Origin: DATKZS01 sp035527835 [NCBI: bacterium]
Lineage (GTDB): Bacteria; RBG-13-61-14
Assembly (NCBI GenBank): GCA_035527835.1
Contig: DATKZS010000108.1
Span: 1-28,874, forward strand
Length of the DNA stretch: 28,874 nt
Direction: 5' to 3'
The notes below the pieces were generated by a model that searched no databases, was not told where the DNA came from, and saw nothing but the letters and a program-made list of their open reading frames with translations. A program made the translations under genes and the position numbers. Of this stretch, positions 7,684 to 15,079 are shown piece by piece. Within the stretch, counting starts at the first letter, position 1. Each line of letters opens with the position of its first letter.

Positions 7684-8001
7684 TCAGCTCAGGTACCAGG
7701 CCAGCTTGACCGCAAGCTCGACCAGGATGTAGGCGGGCGGGATGCCGGCGATCACGCCGGCGATGGAAAGCGGCCACCACCACGCCGCGGACCCGGGCAG
7801 GATGGCGCGCCGTACGAGCCGGCGCAGCAGCGCGATCCCGGCCACCAGGCAGGCTGACCCGTCCAGGACCCAGATCACGAACAGCGCGCGGAACAGGCGG
7901 CTGCCAAAAGTCTCCGGCCGGAAATCCCCGAACAGGTCCGCCCCCGCGGTGATGAGGAGCGGAAGGTAGAGGATGAGGGAGATGTAAAGCACGCGGCGCA
8001 T
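7684..8001 (-). CDS. Small membrane protein of unknown function
   Basis: A 105-residue protein with about three hydrophobic helices: near residues 5-21, 36-60 with an intervening charged turn (RRLVRRA), and 76-103. I do not recognise the family. The reading frame is continuous, GC-biased like its neighbours, and has an ATG start, but no good ribosome-binding site is present. The 5' side lies directly against the repeat at 8011-8090, with seven bases between the start codon and the nearest repeat unit. It lies downstream of folE2 on the same strand, but the hairpin between them may separate the transcripts. It is probably a real gene, with no functional clue from context. Confidence 0.6.
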   Translation of the reverse strand: MRRVLYISLILYLPLLITAGADLFGDFRPETFGSRLFRALFVIWVLDGSACLVAGIALLRRLVRRAILPGSAAWWWPLSIAGVIAGIPPAYILVELAVKLAWYLS

Positions 8002-8010
8002 GGCAGAGTA

Positions 8011-8090
8011 AGTAGGTAGTAGATAGTAGATAGTAGACAGGGATGGTATCGTTCCCTTCTTCCCTACCTACTACCTACTATCTACTCCTG
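8011..8090. repeat. Inverted repeat, 7-base word (TAGTAGA type)
   Basis: The left arm (8011-8043) repeats GTAGGTA/GTAGATA every seven bases. The right arm (8061-8090) is its approximate reverse complement, with CTACCTA/CTACTAT words at the same spacing. The right arm overlaps the last codons and supplies the TAG stop (8082-8084) of folE2. Confidence 0.88.
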
Positions 8091-8861
8091 TTTCCTCTTC
8101 CATTCCACCATGGCGTAGGCCGAGTGGTTATGGATGGACTCGAAGTTCTCGGCCTCGACCCGGAACCAGGTGAAGTTGGGATCGTCGCGCAGCCGCCGCG
8201 TGACCTCGCGGACCAGGTCCTCCACGAACATGGGGTGGTCGTAGGAGTGCTCGGTCACCCATTTCTCGTCCTCCCGCTTCAGGAGCGCGTACACCGGCGA
8301 GCTGGCCGACCCCTCGATCAGAGCGATCACGTCCTCGATCCAGAAGAAGCCCTTGAACTCCAGGGTCACCGTCACCCGGCCGCGCTGGTTGTGCGCGCCG
8401 CGGTCGCTCATTTCGCGCGAGCACGGGCACAGGGTGGTCACGGGCACGGTGATGCCCACGTGGAAGAGCTTGCTCTGGTGGTTGATCTCGCCGATGTAGC
8501 GGCAGTTGTACTCCATCAGGCTCTTGGCGCCGGACACCGGCGCGGACTTCTCGATGAAATAGGGGAACTCCATCTCGACGAGGGCGGACAGGGCGTTGAG
8601 CTCGGTCTTGAGCTCGTCGAGGATGCCCAGGAAATTGTTGAGGGTGATGCGGCCGTGGCGCCGGTTCAGGACCTCGATGAAGCGGCTCATGTGCGTGCCC
8701 TTGAAGTCCTCGGGCAGGTTCACGTACATGCTGATCGAGGCCACGGTGGCCTGCGTGTCCCGCGCCTTGTCCCGGACGATCACCGGGTAGCGGATGTCCT
8801 TGACCCCCACCTTGTCAATGGGGATGCGCCGAGCGTCCGGCTGGTTCTGTACGTCAATCAT
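8082..8861 (-). CDS. folE2: GTP cyclohydrolase IB (FolE2)
   Basis: A 259-residue GTP cyclohydrolase of the FolE2 (COG1469) type, which converts GTP to 7,8-dihydroneopterin triphosphate for folate or queuosine precursors. The diagnostic stretch TLCPCSREMSDRGAHNQRG is present, with cysteines 145 and 147 and histidine 157 forming the expected metal and catalytic site. Length is normal for the family. The ATG at 8861 is preferred to an upstream extension to 8981, because that extension is translated repeat sequence and the family begins at about this MIDVQ position. A promoter lies 25-53 bases upstream. The final codons run into the 7-base-word repeat. No other folate or queuosine gene is nearby. 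Confidence 0.95.
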   Translation of the reverse strand: MIDVQNQPDARRIPIDKVGVKDIRYPVIVRDKARDTQATVASISMYVNLPEDFKGTHMSRFIEVLNRRHGRITLNNFLGILDELKTELNALSALVEMEFPYFIEKSAPVSGAKSLMEYNCRYIGEINHQSKLFHVGITVPVTTLCPCSREMSDRGAHNQRGRVTVTLEFKGFFWIEDVIALIEGSASSPVYALLKREDEKWVTEHSYDHPMFVEDLVREVTRRLRDDPNFTWFRVEAENFESIHNHSAYAMVEWKRKQE

Positions 8862-8885
8862 CTTGCTCAATCTACTGCACCCTGA

Positions 8886-8914
8886 ATTATACGTTCCCGG
8901 CCCGGGATGCGCAA
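8886..8914 (-). promoter_or_regulatory. Sigma70-type promoter for folE2
   Basis: On the minus strand TTGCGC (8909-8914) and a perfect TATAAT (8886-8891) are separated by 17 bases. The predicted leader is about 18 bases. It excludes the longer reading of folE2. Confidence 0.75.
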
Positions 8915-8937
8915 AAGGCCGCCCCCGAAGATGACAA

Positions 8938-9017
8938 AAAGGAACGCCAAGACGCCAAGATCGCCAGGAAGAAATTTTCATTTATTTTCTCGGCGGCCTT
9001 GGCGTCTTGGCGTTCCT
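8938..9017. repeat. Inverted repeat, 8-base word (CGCCAAGA type)
   Basis: The left arm (8938-8970) carries CGCCAAGA units and the right arm (8991-9017) carries CTTGGCGT units at 8-base spacing, with an AT-rich loop. It shares its word with the elements at both window ends. It lies between the folE2 promoter and tRNA-Pro, just downstream of the tRNA on the minus strand. Confidence 0.88.
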
Positions 9018-9058
9018 CTTCGCGTCGTTCTTGGTTCCGGCTGGAATGGATAAAAAAA

Positions 9059-9133
<75 letters not shown>

Positions 9134-9140
9134 TATTCAT

Positions 9141-9221
9141 GGGACTGGGGCTTGAGGCTTGAGGCTTGGGGAAGAGGTTCCGACCTCAAGCCCCAAGCCT
9201 CAAGCCCCAAGCCTTTCTCCC
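9141..9221. repeat. Inverted repeat, 7-base word (GGCTTGA type)
   Basis: The left arm (about 9141-9178) repeats GGCTTGA/GGCTTGG at 7-base spacing. The right arm (about 9183-9221) is CTCAAGC/CCCAAGC at the same spacing, with a loop of only a few bases. It fills the gap between merR (stop at 9237) and tRNA-Pro. Confidence 0.88.
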
Positions 9222-9236
9222 ATTCCGGTGATTATT

Positions 9237-9632
9237 CTAGGTCGGCTCGACCTCGGTGTCAAGCAGGTCGCGGATTTGTTTGAGCTCCTGGGCGAGGCGG
9301 GTGATGAGCTCGTCGCGCTCGGCGGGGTCGAACTCGATGGCGAGCTGGCGGGGTTTGAGGTCCTTGGGGGGCCCCTTTTTTTCGTCGAGCCGGGAGCGGG
9401 CCCCGGCGATGGTGTATTTCAACTCGTATAACAGGTGCTTGATGGCGAGCAGGGTCTCCACGTCTTTCTTTTTGTAGAGGCGCTGGTTGGACTTGGTCTT
9501 ATGGGGCTTGATCTGGCGGAACTCGGTTTCCCAGTAGCGGAGCACGTGGGGCTTGAGTCCGGTGATGTCGCAGACCTCACCGATCCGGAAGTAGCGTTTC
9601 TCCGGCAGGGTTTTATGTCCCGGACCAGTCAT
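9237..9632 (-). CDS. MerR family transcriptional regulator
   Basis: A 131-residue protein with an N-terminal MerR winged helix (residues 14-80): FRIGEVCDITGLKPHVLRYW is the helix-turn-helix and NQRLYKKKDVETL the wing region. A helical C-terminal part of about 50 residues (DELITRLAQELKQIRDLL) should form the dimerisation coiled coil. There is no metal-binding cysteine cluster or drug-binding domain, so it is not a classical mercury or multidrug sensor. Short MerR proteins of this kind are often found beside ihfA and pheT; their target is unknown to me. The ATG start is reasonable, though the purine-rich site ahead of it is modest. A 30-bp perfect hairpin separates it from ihfA. Confidence 0.88.
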   Translation of the reverse strand: MTGPGHKTLPEKRYFRIGEVCDITGLKPHVLRYWETEFRQIKPHKTKSNQRLYKKKDVETLLAIKHLLYELKYTIAGARSRLDEKKGPPKDLKPRQLAIEFDPAERDELITRLAQELKQIRDLLDTEVEPT

Positions 9633-9657
9633 GATCCCGCCGCCTGCCCTGCAAAAG

Positions 9658-9749
9658 ATAAGACAGGATTAACAGGATTGACAGGATTTTCGGAAGACGT
9701 CACTCGCATTTTCTTCTTCATCCTGTCAATCCTGTTAATCCTGTCTTAT
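9658..9749. repeat. Perfect 30-bp inverted repeat, 9-base word (ACAGGATTA type)
   Basis: Arms 9658-9687 and 9720-9749 are exact reverse complements with a 32-base loop. Each arm is three tandem 9-base words: ACAGGATTA, ACAGGATTG, ACAGGATxx. It lies between ihfA (stop 9801) and the start of the MerR gene (9632). Confidence 0.92.
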
Positions 9750-9800
9750 AGGTTTTTCATGATGTCAGGTCGCCGCATGACGGGATACCAGCGAGCTTCC

Positions 9801-10115
9801 TCAGTCCTCGTCCTTTTCCTCGATGGTCTTGTCCACCACCCCGGTGTTGACGGCGTGCTTGAGGATCTGGCTGGCCTTGAAGGTGACGACCTTGCGGGCG
9901 GAGATGGTGATGGCCTCGCGGGTATGGGGGTTTCGGCCGATCCTCTGCCTTTTACTCCTGACCACGAAGTTGCCGAACCCGGAGATCTTGATCTTTTCGC
10001 CCAGGCCCAGGGTCTCCTTCATGATCTCGAACACCGTGTCCACGATGTCCGCCGACTCACGCTTGGAAAACCCGATTTTCTCGTAAATCTGCTCCACGAT
10101 TTCGGCCTTGGTCAT
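9801..10115 (-). CDS. ihfA: Integration host factor subunit alpha (HU/IHF family)
   Basis: A 104-residue DNA-bending protein of the HU/IHF family. N-terminal helices precede the beta core KIKISGFGNFVVRSK and the DNA-grasping arm around GRNPHTREAITISARKVVTFKAS, including the conserved Pro at the arm tip. The sequence and its place directly after pheT favour the IHF alpha subunit over HU. The partner beta subunit is not in the window. AAGGAGGGAG lies just before the ATG, a strong ribosome-binding site. The gene follows pheT by 46 bases on the same strand with no terminator between, so it is likely in the same transcript. Confidence 0.92.
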   Translation of the reverse strand: MTKAEIVEQIYEKIGFSKRESADIVDTVFEIMKETLGLGEKIKISGFGNFVVRSKRQRIGRNPHTREAITISARKVVTFKASQILKHAVNTGVVDKTIEEKDED

Positions 10116-10161
10116 AGTCTCCCTCCTTGCTGTACCCTTTCAGCGCCGCCGGCCCGCGCCC

Positions 10162-12576
10162 TCAGCGCAAGGCCGCCCCCAGCGAACGCTGAAGCTGGTC
10201 GGCCAGACTCCCGTGCCCGACGTTTACCTCTTCGTCCGTGAGCGTCCGTTGAAGCGACTGATAGCTCACGTGGAACGCCATGCTCTTCTTGCCCGCCGCT
10301 ATACTACCTCCGCGGAAAACGTCAAACAAGTGGAGCGCGATCCGGGCGTCCTTGATCTTCACCTTGCGCGCCGCCCGTATTATATCCTCCATCGCCACCC
10401 CTTCGTCAACCACGACGGCGATGTCGCGCAGCGTGGGCGGGAACTTGGACACGGGCTCCGCCTTGGGCACGTAGTCCGCCCGCTCCGCCAACATATCAAA
10501 TGACAATTCAAAAAGAAAGACGTCGCCCTTTACGTCCAGCGCCCGCGCGGTCCGCGGATGGAGCTGGCCCACCTGTCCCGCCGCCGCCGCGCCGATCATC
10601 ACCTTCGCGCACTTGCCCGGATGGAAGTACGGGTCCGCGTCGGCCGCGGCCTCGATCCGCGCCCCCGGGAACCGGAGAGCGCCGAGCAGGTTTTCCGCCA
10701 CCGCCTTCACGTCGTAAAACCCGTCCTCCAGGCACCCCGTCTTCCACAGCGTCTTTTCCGTGGCCGGCGAGATCAGGCCCGCGATCATGCCTCGCTGGCG
10801 GGGCAGCTCCGCTCCCTGGTCCTCGAAGGCCGCGCCGAGCTCGTAGATCCGGACCTCGCCGGTGGCGCCGCGGCTGCGGTTCAGGGCCAGGCAGGACACG
10901 AGCTTGGGGACCAGCGTGGTCCGGAGCAGCGACTCGTTCTCGGAGAGCGGGTTCGCAAGCTTCACCGCCTTGAGCCGATAGTCATCGGCTTCAAGCCCCA
11001 GCGCCTCGAGCCGTTTCGGGTCCTCGAAATTGGTCAGCACCACTTGAGCGAAGCCCTGCGCGCTCAGCCGCTCGGTGAGCCTCCGGCCCAGCTCCAGGTC
11101 CCGCTGCCGCTTCATCACGTCCATCCGGAACGCGGGCAGCGACGCCGGCACCCGGTCATAGCCCACGAGCCGCGCGATCTCCTCGATCAGGTCGTGCTCC
11201 TCCAAGAGGTCCGGCCGGTACGACGGCGCTTCAGCTTCCAGGCGTCCGTCCGTTTCCCGGACGGTCATGCCGTCCAGCCGCTCCAGGAGCTCGCGCTGTT
11301 GCGAGGCCGGGAGGGCGATGCCGATGATCCGGCTGACCCGCTCCGGCCGGAGAGTGATCCGCTTTTTCCGGAACAGCGCGTCCCTGGCGTCCACGACGCC
11401 CTTGGCGATCTCGCCGCCCGCGAGCTCCTTGATCAGCGCCGCGGCGCGGTCCGCCGCCAGCTCCGTTCCCAGCGGGTCCACGCCCTTGTCAAAGCGGCGG
11501 CTGGCCTCGGTGGGAATGCCCAGCAGCCGCGCCGTATGCCGGATGACGGTCGGCTTGAAGTACGCGCTCTCGATCAGCACGTCCACCGTGTCGTCCGAGA
11601 CCTCGGAGTCCCGGCCGCCCATCACTCCGGCGATGGCCACCGGCCCCGCGCCGTCGCAGATCATCAGGGTATCGTCGCGCAGCATCCGCTCCTGGCCGTC
11701 CAGGGTGGTGAACTTGTCGCCGGCCCGGGCGCGCTTGACCACGATGCGCTTTTCGCGGAGCCGGTTGAAGTCGAACGCGTGCAGCGGCTGGCCGAGCTCG
11801 AGCATGACGAAGTTGGTCACGTCCACCACGTTTGAGATGGAGCGCAGGCCGCAGGCCTCGAGGCGCCTCACCATCCACTCCGGGCTCGGCCCGATCTTGA
11901 CGCCCCGGCAAAGGCGCGCCACGTAGCGCGGGCAGCCCGCGTAGTCCTCGATGTCCACCCGGGTGAGCTCGGAAATCGGCGGGCCGGTCTCGATCACCTC
12001 GAAGCGCGGCGGCCGCGCCTTCTTGCCCGTGACGGCCGCGATCTCGCGGGCGATGTTGAACACCGACAGCAGGTCGCCGCGGTTGGGGGTAGGCTCGCAT
12101 TCCAGGATCACGTCATCTTGGCCCAGGGCCTCGGGCAGGGTCTTGCCCAGCGGCGTCCCGGGCGGCAGGATCCAGATGCCGCTGTGGTCGTCGCTTACCT
12201 TGAGCTCGCGCTGCGAGCACATCATGCCGCTGCTGGTCACGCCGCGGATCTTGGTCTTTTTGAGCTTGCCTTCGGGAAGCTCCGCGCCGGTGAGCGCCAG
12301 CGGGACCACGTCGCCCTCCTTGATGTTGGGCGCGCCGCAGACGATGGTGAGCGGGTCCGCGTCATCGGCGGGCCGCACCTGGCAGACCGTGAGCTTGTCC
12401 GCGTCCGGATGGCGCTCGATCTTCTCGATGCGCGCGGTGATCACGCCCGGGTAATCCGGAATAGACGAGCCCAGGTTGGCGCTCTCCAGCCCGGCCATGG
12501 TCAAGGCATGGGCCAGCGCCGTGGGCGAAAGCTCCACGTCAACGTATTGTTTGATCCAGCTCAGCGGAACTTGCAA
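10162..12576 (-). CDS. pheT: Phenylalanyl-tRNA synthetase beta subunit
   Basis: An 804-residue beta subunit of the alpha2-beta2 enzyme that charges tRNA-Phe. Domains in order are the EMAP/OB-type tRNA-binding domain (about 39-150, PGVITARIEKIERHPDADKL), the B3/B4 editing domain (about 215-385), the B5 domain (about 405-475), the catalytic-like core, and the C-terminal FDX-ACB anticodon-binding domain (about 705-800). Length is normal for the bacterial form. The start codon is TTG at 12576, backed by GAGGAG five bases upstream, and the resulting N-terminus MQVPLSWIKQYV is the family norm. It is separated from pheS by 98 bases that contain the CTCTGCG repeat. Confidence 0.97.
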   Translation of the reverse strand: MQVPLSWIKQYVDVELSPTALAHALTMAGLESANLGSSIPDYPGVITARIEKIERHPDADKLTVCQVRPADDADPLTIVCGAPNIKEGDVVPLALTGAELPEGKLKKTKIRGVTSSGMMCSQRELKVSDDHSGIWILPPGTPLGKTLPEALGQDDVILECEPTPNRGDLLSVFNIAREIAAVTGKKARPPRFEVIETGPPISELTRVDIEDYAGCPRYVARLCRGVKIGPSPEWMVRRLEACGLRSISNVVDVTNFVMLELGQPLHAFDFNRLREKRIVVKRARAGDKFTTLDGQERMLRDDTLMICDGAGPVAIAGVMGGRDSEVSDDTVDVLIESAYFKPTVIRHTARLLGIPTEASRRFDKGVDPLGTELAADRAAALIKELAGGEIAKGVVDARDALFRKKRITLRPERVSRIIGIALPASQQRELLERLDGMTVRETDGRLEAEAPSYRPDLLEEHDLIEEIARLVGYDRVPASLPAFRMDVMKRQRDLELGRRLTERLSAQGFAQVVLTNFEDPKRLEALGLEADDYRLKAVKLANPLSENESLLRTTLVPKLVSCLALNRSRGATGEVRIYELGAAFEDQGAELPRQRGMIAGLISPATEKTLWKTGCLEDGFYDVKAVAENLLGALRFPGARIEAAADADPYFHPGKCAKVMIGAAAAGQVGQLHPRTARALDVKGDVFLFELSFDMLAERADYVPKAEPVSKFPPTLRDIAVVVDEGVAMEDIIRAARKVKIKDARIALHLFDVFRGGSIAAGKKSMAFHVSYQSLQRTLTDEEVNVGHGSLADQLQRSLGAALR

Positions 12577-12600
12577 GGTTACTCCTCTAAAAACATTTTG

Positions 12601-12677
12601 TTAACCGCGGAGACTTAAGAGAACGCAGAGTTAAGATTATAATATTTTCTCTGCGTCCTCTGCGCCTCTGCGGTTTA
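12601..12677. repeat. Inverted repeat, 8-9 base word (CTCTGCG type)
   Basis: The left arm (12601-12632) begins TTAACCGCGGAGA. The right arm (12647-12677) repeats CTCTGCG at 9- and 8-base spacing and ends GCGGTTTA. An AT-rich loop separates them. The right arm overlaps the TAA stop of pheS (12675-12677), so the hairpin sits exactly between pheS and pheT. Confidence 0.85.
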
Positions 12678-13691
12678 AAACTGCTTTAAAAATCGCAGAT
12701 CGTTCTCGAAGAACGCCCGGATGCTGTCAATCTTGAACTTGAGCATGGCGATGCGTTCCACTCCCATTCCGAAGGCGAAGCCGGTGACCTGCTCGGGGTC
12801 GTAGCCCACGTTTTTAAGGACCTGGGGATGGATCATGCCGGAGCCCAGGATCTCGAGCCATCCGGACCGCTTGCACACGGGGCAGCCCTGGCCGCCGCAC
12901 ATCACGCATTGGATGTCCACCTCGGCCGACGGCTCGGTGAACGGGAAATAGGACGGCCGGAAGCGCGCGCCCACCTCGGTTCCGAAGAAGGCATGGATGA
13001 AGGCCATCAGCACGCCCTTCAGGTGTCCGAAGTTGACGTCCTTGTCCACCATGAAGCCCTCGAGCTGATGGAACATGGGGGAATGGGAGAGGTCGGAGTC
13101 GCAGCGATAGACCCGGCCGGGGCAGATCACGCGGATCGGCGGCTGGTATCGCTTCATGGCCCGGATCTGCACCGGCGAGGTGTGGGTGCGCAGCACCACG
13201 TCGTCGTTGACGAAGAAGGTGGCCTGCATGTCGCGCGCCGGGTGGTCCTTGCCGATGTTCAGCGCCTCGAAGTTGTTGTAGTCCGTCTCCACGTCCGGGC
13301 CCTGCTCGACCCGGAAGCCCAGTCCCTCGAACACCGCGACCATCCCGTCGAGCGTCTGGGTGATCGGGTGCACGTGGCCGGCCACCGGTCCGAAGCCCGG
13401 GAGCGTCACGTCAATGCGGGCGCGGGCGATCTCGGCCGCCAGGTTCTCGTCCTTGATCCGGTCCTGTGCGGCCCCGATCATCGCCGTGAGCGAATGCTTG
13501 ATCTCGTTGCCCAGCCTGCCCACGCGCGGCCGGTCGGCCGACGGCACGTCGCCGAGCCGGGAGAGCACGGCGGTGAGCTTGCCCTTGCGGCCCAGGTACA
13601 TGACCCGCGCGGCCTCCACCGCCTCCATGTCGCGGGCAGAGCCGAGCGCCGCCTTGGCCTCCGAGGCCAGGGCCTTGAGTTCAGCTTCCAA
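12675..13691 (-). CDS. pheS: Phenylalanyl-tRNA synthetase alpha subunit
   Basis: A 338-residue alpha subunit of phenylalanyl-tRNA synthetase, carrying the class II active site. It has the N-terminal coiled-coil arm (residues 1-85), motif 2 in VICPGRVYRCDSDLSHSPMFHQ (around 188-209) and motif 3 in GMGVERIAMLKF. The Cys cluster CVMCGGQGCPVC (C262, C265, C270, C273) is seen in many bacterial PheS proteins. The start codon is TTG at 13691: alignment with the family N-terminus (LASEAKAAL) and a GGGGG-containing site overlapping the rplT stop support it, whereas the next ATG (residue 22) would cut the arm. It follows rplT by 10 bases, so the two are cotranscribed. Confidence 0.96.
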   Translation of the reverse strand: MEAELKALASEAKAALGSARDMEAVEAARVMYLGRKGKLTAVLSRLGDVPSADRPRVGRLGNEIKHSLTAMIGAAQDRIKDENLAAEIARARIDVTLPGFGPVAGHVHPITQTLDGMVAVFEGLGFRVEQGPDVETDYNNFEALNIGKDHPARDMQATFFVNDDVVLRTHTSPVQIRAMKRYQPPIRVICPGRVYRCDSDLSHSPMFHQLEGFMVDKDVNFGHLKGVLMAFIHAFFGTEVGARFRPSYFPFTEPSAEVDIQCVMCGGQGCPVCKRSGWLEILGSGMIHPQVLKNVGYDPEQVTGFAFGMGVERIAMLKFKIDSIRAFFENDLRFLKQF

Positions 13692-13701
13692 GAAAGGCCC
13701 C

Positions 13702-14055
13702 CTACAGCGCGGCCTGCGCCTTTTCCACTACCGACGCGAAGGCTTTAGGATCGTTCACGGCGAGGTCGGCCAGCACCTTGCGGTCCAGCTCGATGTTGGC
13801 CTTCTTGAGCCCGTGCATGAGCACGGAATAGGAAAGGCCGTGCTCGCGGGCCGCCGCGTTGATCCGGATGATCCAGAGCCCGCGGAAGTCGCGCTTTCTG
13901 ACCTTTCTGTCGCGGTAGGCGTACCGGAGAGCGCGGTTCACCGTCTCGTTGGCCCGACGGAACACCCGGCTCCGCTGGCCGTAATATCCCCGCGCCTGCT
14001 TCAACACTTTTTTCCGGCGCTTTCTCGTGCCGACTGCATTCGTGGATCTCGCCAT
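13702..14055 (-). CDS. rplT: 50S ribosomal protein L20
   Basis: A 117-residue L20 protein, which binds 23S rRNA early in large-subunit assembly and in several bacteria also represses its own operon. The basic N-terminal tail ([26 protein letters not shown] is characteristic) and the globular part with [14 protein letters not shown] and [14 protein letters not shown] are intact. The ATG at 14055 is chosen over a GTG two codons upstream because mature L20 begins MAR and AAGGGG lies at a suitable distance. The 158-bp gap to rpmI is unusually long and holds a terminator-like hairpin plus REP-like repeats, so expression of rplT may be regulated separately from rpmI. Confidence 0.97.
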   Translation of the reverse strand: MARSTNAVGTRKRRKKVLKQARGYYGQRSRVFRRANETVNRALRYAYRDRKVRKRDFRGLWIIRINAAAREHGLSYSVLMHGLKKANIELDRKVLADLAVNDPKAFASVVEKAQAAL

Positions 14056-14105
14056 GGTCACACCCCTTTATCTTCCTTGTGCGGTTGGAAACGGTTAACT
14101 AAAGG

Positions 14106-14140
14106 AAAAATCAAAGGGCCGGGTAATGCCCCGCCCTTTG
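14106..14140 (-). terminator. Intrinsic terminator or attenuator between rpmI and rplT
   Basis: The stem CAAAGGGC/GCCCTTTG (14112-14119 with 14133-14140) is extended by GGG/CCC inside the loop. On the minus strand it is followed by ATTTTT. It stands after rpmI and 50 bases before rplT, inside an otherwise cotranscribed cluster. It could be partial, or regulated, for example by L20; no L20-binding pseudoknot was recognised. Confidence 0.7.
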
Positions 14141-14155
14141 TTCTCCCTTAAGCGC

Positions 14156-14209
14156 CGCCGGTTTGCAACCGGTGGACTTGTGTTGGTGCGCGGGTTGAAA
14201 GCCCGTGCC
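14156..14209. repeat. Pair of REP-like palindromes
   Basis: One palindrome is CCGGTT-TGC-AACCGG at 14158-14172. A second is of the GGCACGGGC-TTTCAA-CCCGCGC type (on the minus strand) at about 14188-14209. They lie in tandem between rpmI and rplT, the second about four bases after the rpmI stop codon. They differ from the periodic-arm hairpins elsewhere in this window. I recall similar GGCACGGGCTTTCAACCCG strings in many unrelated genomes, but cannot check. Confidence 0.65.
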
Positions 14210-14213
14210 ACTA

Positions 14214-14411
14214 TTATTTGTACGGGATCAGCTTCCTGGCGTACTTGATGTTGGCCGAGCCCACGATGCCGGTCTGTTTCAGACGGCGCTTGCGGTCCCG
14301 CTTCTTGTGAGTCAATAGATGGCTCTTGAACGCATGCGCGTATTTGATTTTTCCCGTTCCGGTGCGGGACAGCCGCTTCTTGGCCCCGCTGTGTGATTTT
14401 GCTTTCGGCAC
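14214..14411 (-). CDS. rpmI: 50S ribosomal protein L35
   Basis: A 65-residue L35, a small very basic protein of the large ribosomal subunit. The family start MPKAKSHSGAKKRL and the KIKYAHAFKSHLLTHKK stretch are present, and the length is standard. The start codon is GTG at 14411, one base after the infC stop. Its ribosome-binding site AAGGAG lies inside the last codons of infC, which implies translational coupling. The stop is followed within about four bases by the REP-like pair. Confidence 0.96.
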   Translation of the reverse strand: MPKAKSHSGAKKRLSRTGTGKIKYAHAFKSHLLTHKKRDRKRRLKQTGIVGSANIKYARKLIPYK

Positions 14412-14412
14412 C

Positions 14413-14997
14413 TTATGCTCCTTCCTTCTCGAGCTCGGCCGCCTTGGCCTCCTCTTTTGCTTTCAATCTTTGGGCGATCTGGCTCTTGGTGAGCGGCTGG
14501 ATCACGGTGACCAGCGCCCGGCCCATCATCTCGCCCGTGTCTATCTGCACGCCCCAGTCCTCCAGCTCCTTCACCACCTTGGCCATCATGGCCCGGCCCA
14601 GCTCCGGGTGCGCCATTTCCCGGCCCCGGTACTTCACGTGCACCTTGACCCGGTCGCCGTCTTCCAGGAACTCGCGGGCCTTCTTGAGCTTGGTCTGCAG
14701 GTCGTGGTCCTCGGTCTTGGTCCGCAGCTTGATCTCTTTCACCTGCTGCTGCGACTGCTTTTTCCTCGAGTCGCGCGATTTCTTCTGCTGCGTATAAAGG
14801 AACTTCCCGTAATCCATGATCCGGGACACCGGCGGGTCCGTGCCCGGCGCCACTTCCACCAGGTCCAGGCCCTTTTCGCGCGCCAGAGCCAGGGCGTCGC
14901 GCGTCATCATGACCCCGACCTTGTTCCCCTCATCATCAATCACTAACACCCGCAAAGCGCGGATTCGCTCGTTAACGAACAATTCCTGCTGTGAAAT
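14413..14997 (-). CDS. infC: Translation initiation factor IF-3
   Basis: A 194-residue IF-3, which binds the 30S subunit and checks start-codon and initiator-tRNA pairing. The N-domain contains VNERIRALRVLVIDDEG and the RDALALAREKGLDLVEVAP segment, then YGKFLYTQQKK. The C-domain contains EIKLRTKTEDHDL and the FLEDGDRVKVHVKYRGRE region. The start is judged to be ATT at 14997-14995, six bases after the strong AAAGGAGGT (15004-15012). The nearest alternative, TTG at 14982, is 21 bases from that site. AUU is the known rare start of infC in enteric bacteria, where IF-3 represses its own translation by discriminating against it. An acidic-basic tail at the C-terminus (KAKEEAKAAELEKEGA) is longer than in E. 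coli. Confidence 0.96.
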   Translation of the reverse strand: MSQQELFVNERIRALRVLVIDDEGNKVGVMMTRDALALAREKGLDLVEVAPGTDPPVSRIMDYGKFLYTQQKKSRDSRKKQSQQQVKEIKLRTKTEDHDLQTKLKKAREFLEDGDRVKVHVKYRGREMAHPELGRAMMAKVVKELEDWGVQIDTGEMMGRALVTVIQPLTKSQIAQRLKAKEEAKAAELEKEGA

Positions 14998-15012
14998 GTT
15001 CAGACCTCCTTT
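14995..15012 (-). promoter_or_regulatory. infC ribosome-binding site with AUU start codon
   Basis: On the minus strand AAAGGAGGT is followed by CTGAAC and then ATT. The frame runs into infC with no ATG or GTG available between the upstream in-frame stop and the conserved FVNERIR segment. This arrangement is the basis of IF-3 autoregulation where studied. Confidence 0.8.
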
Positions 15013-15079
15013 GTTTCAGTTGACTTTCGATCCTCTCACGCCGCCATCCCCGGGGGAACGGCCTTGGCCGCGATCTTTT

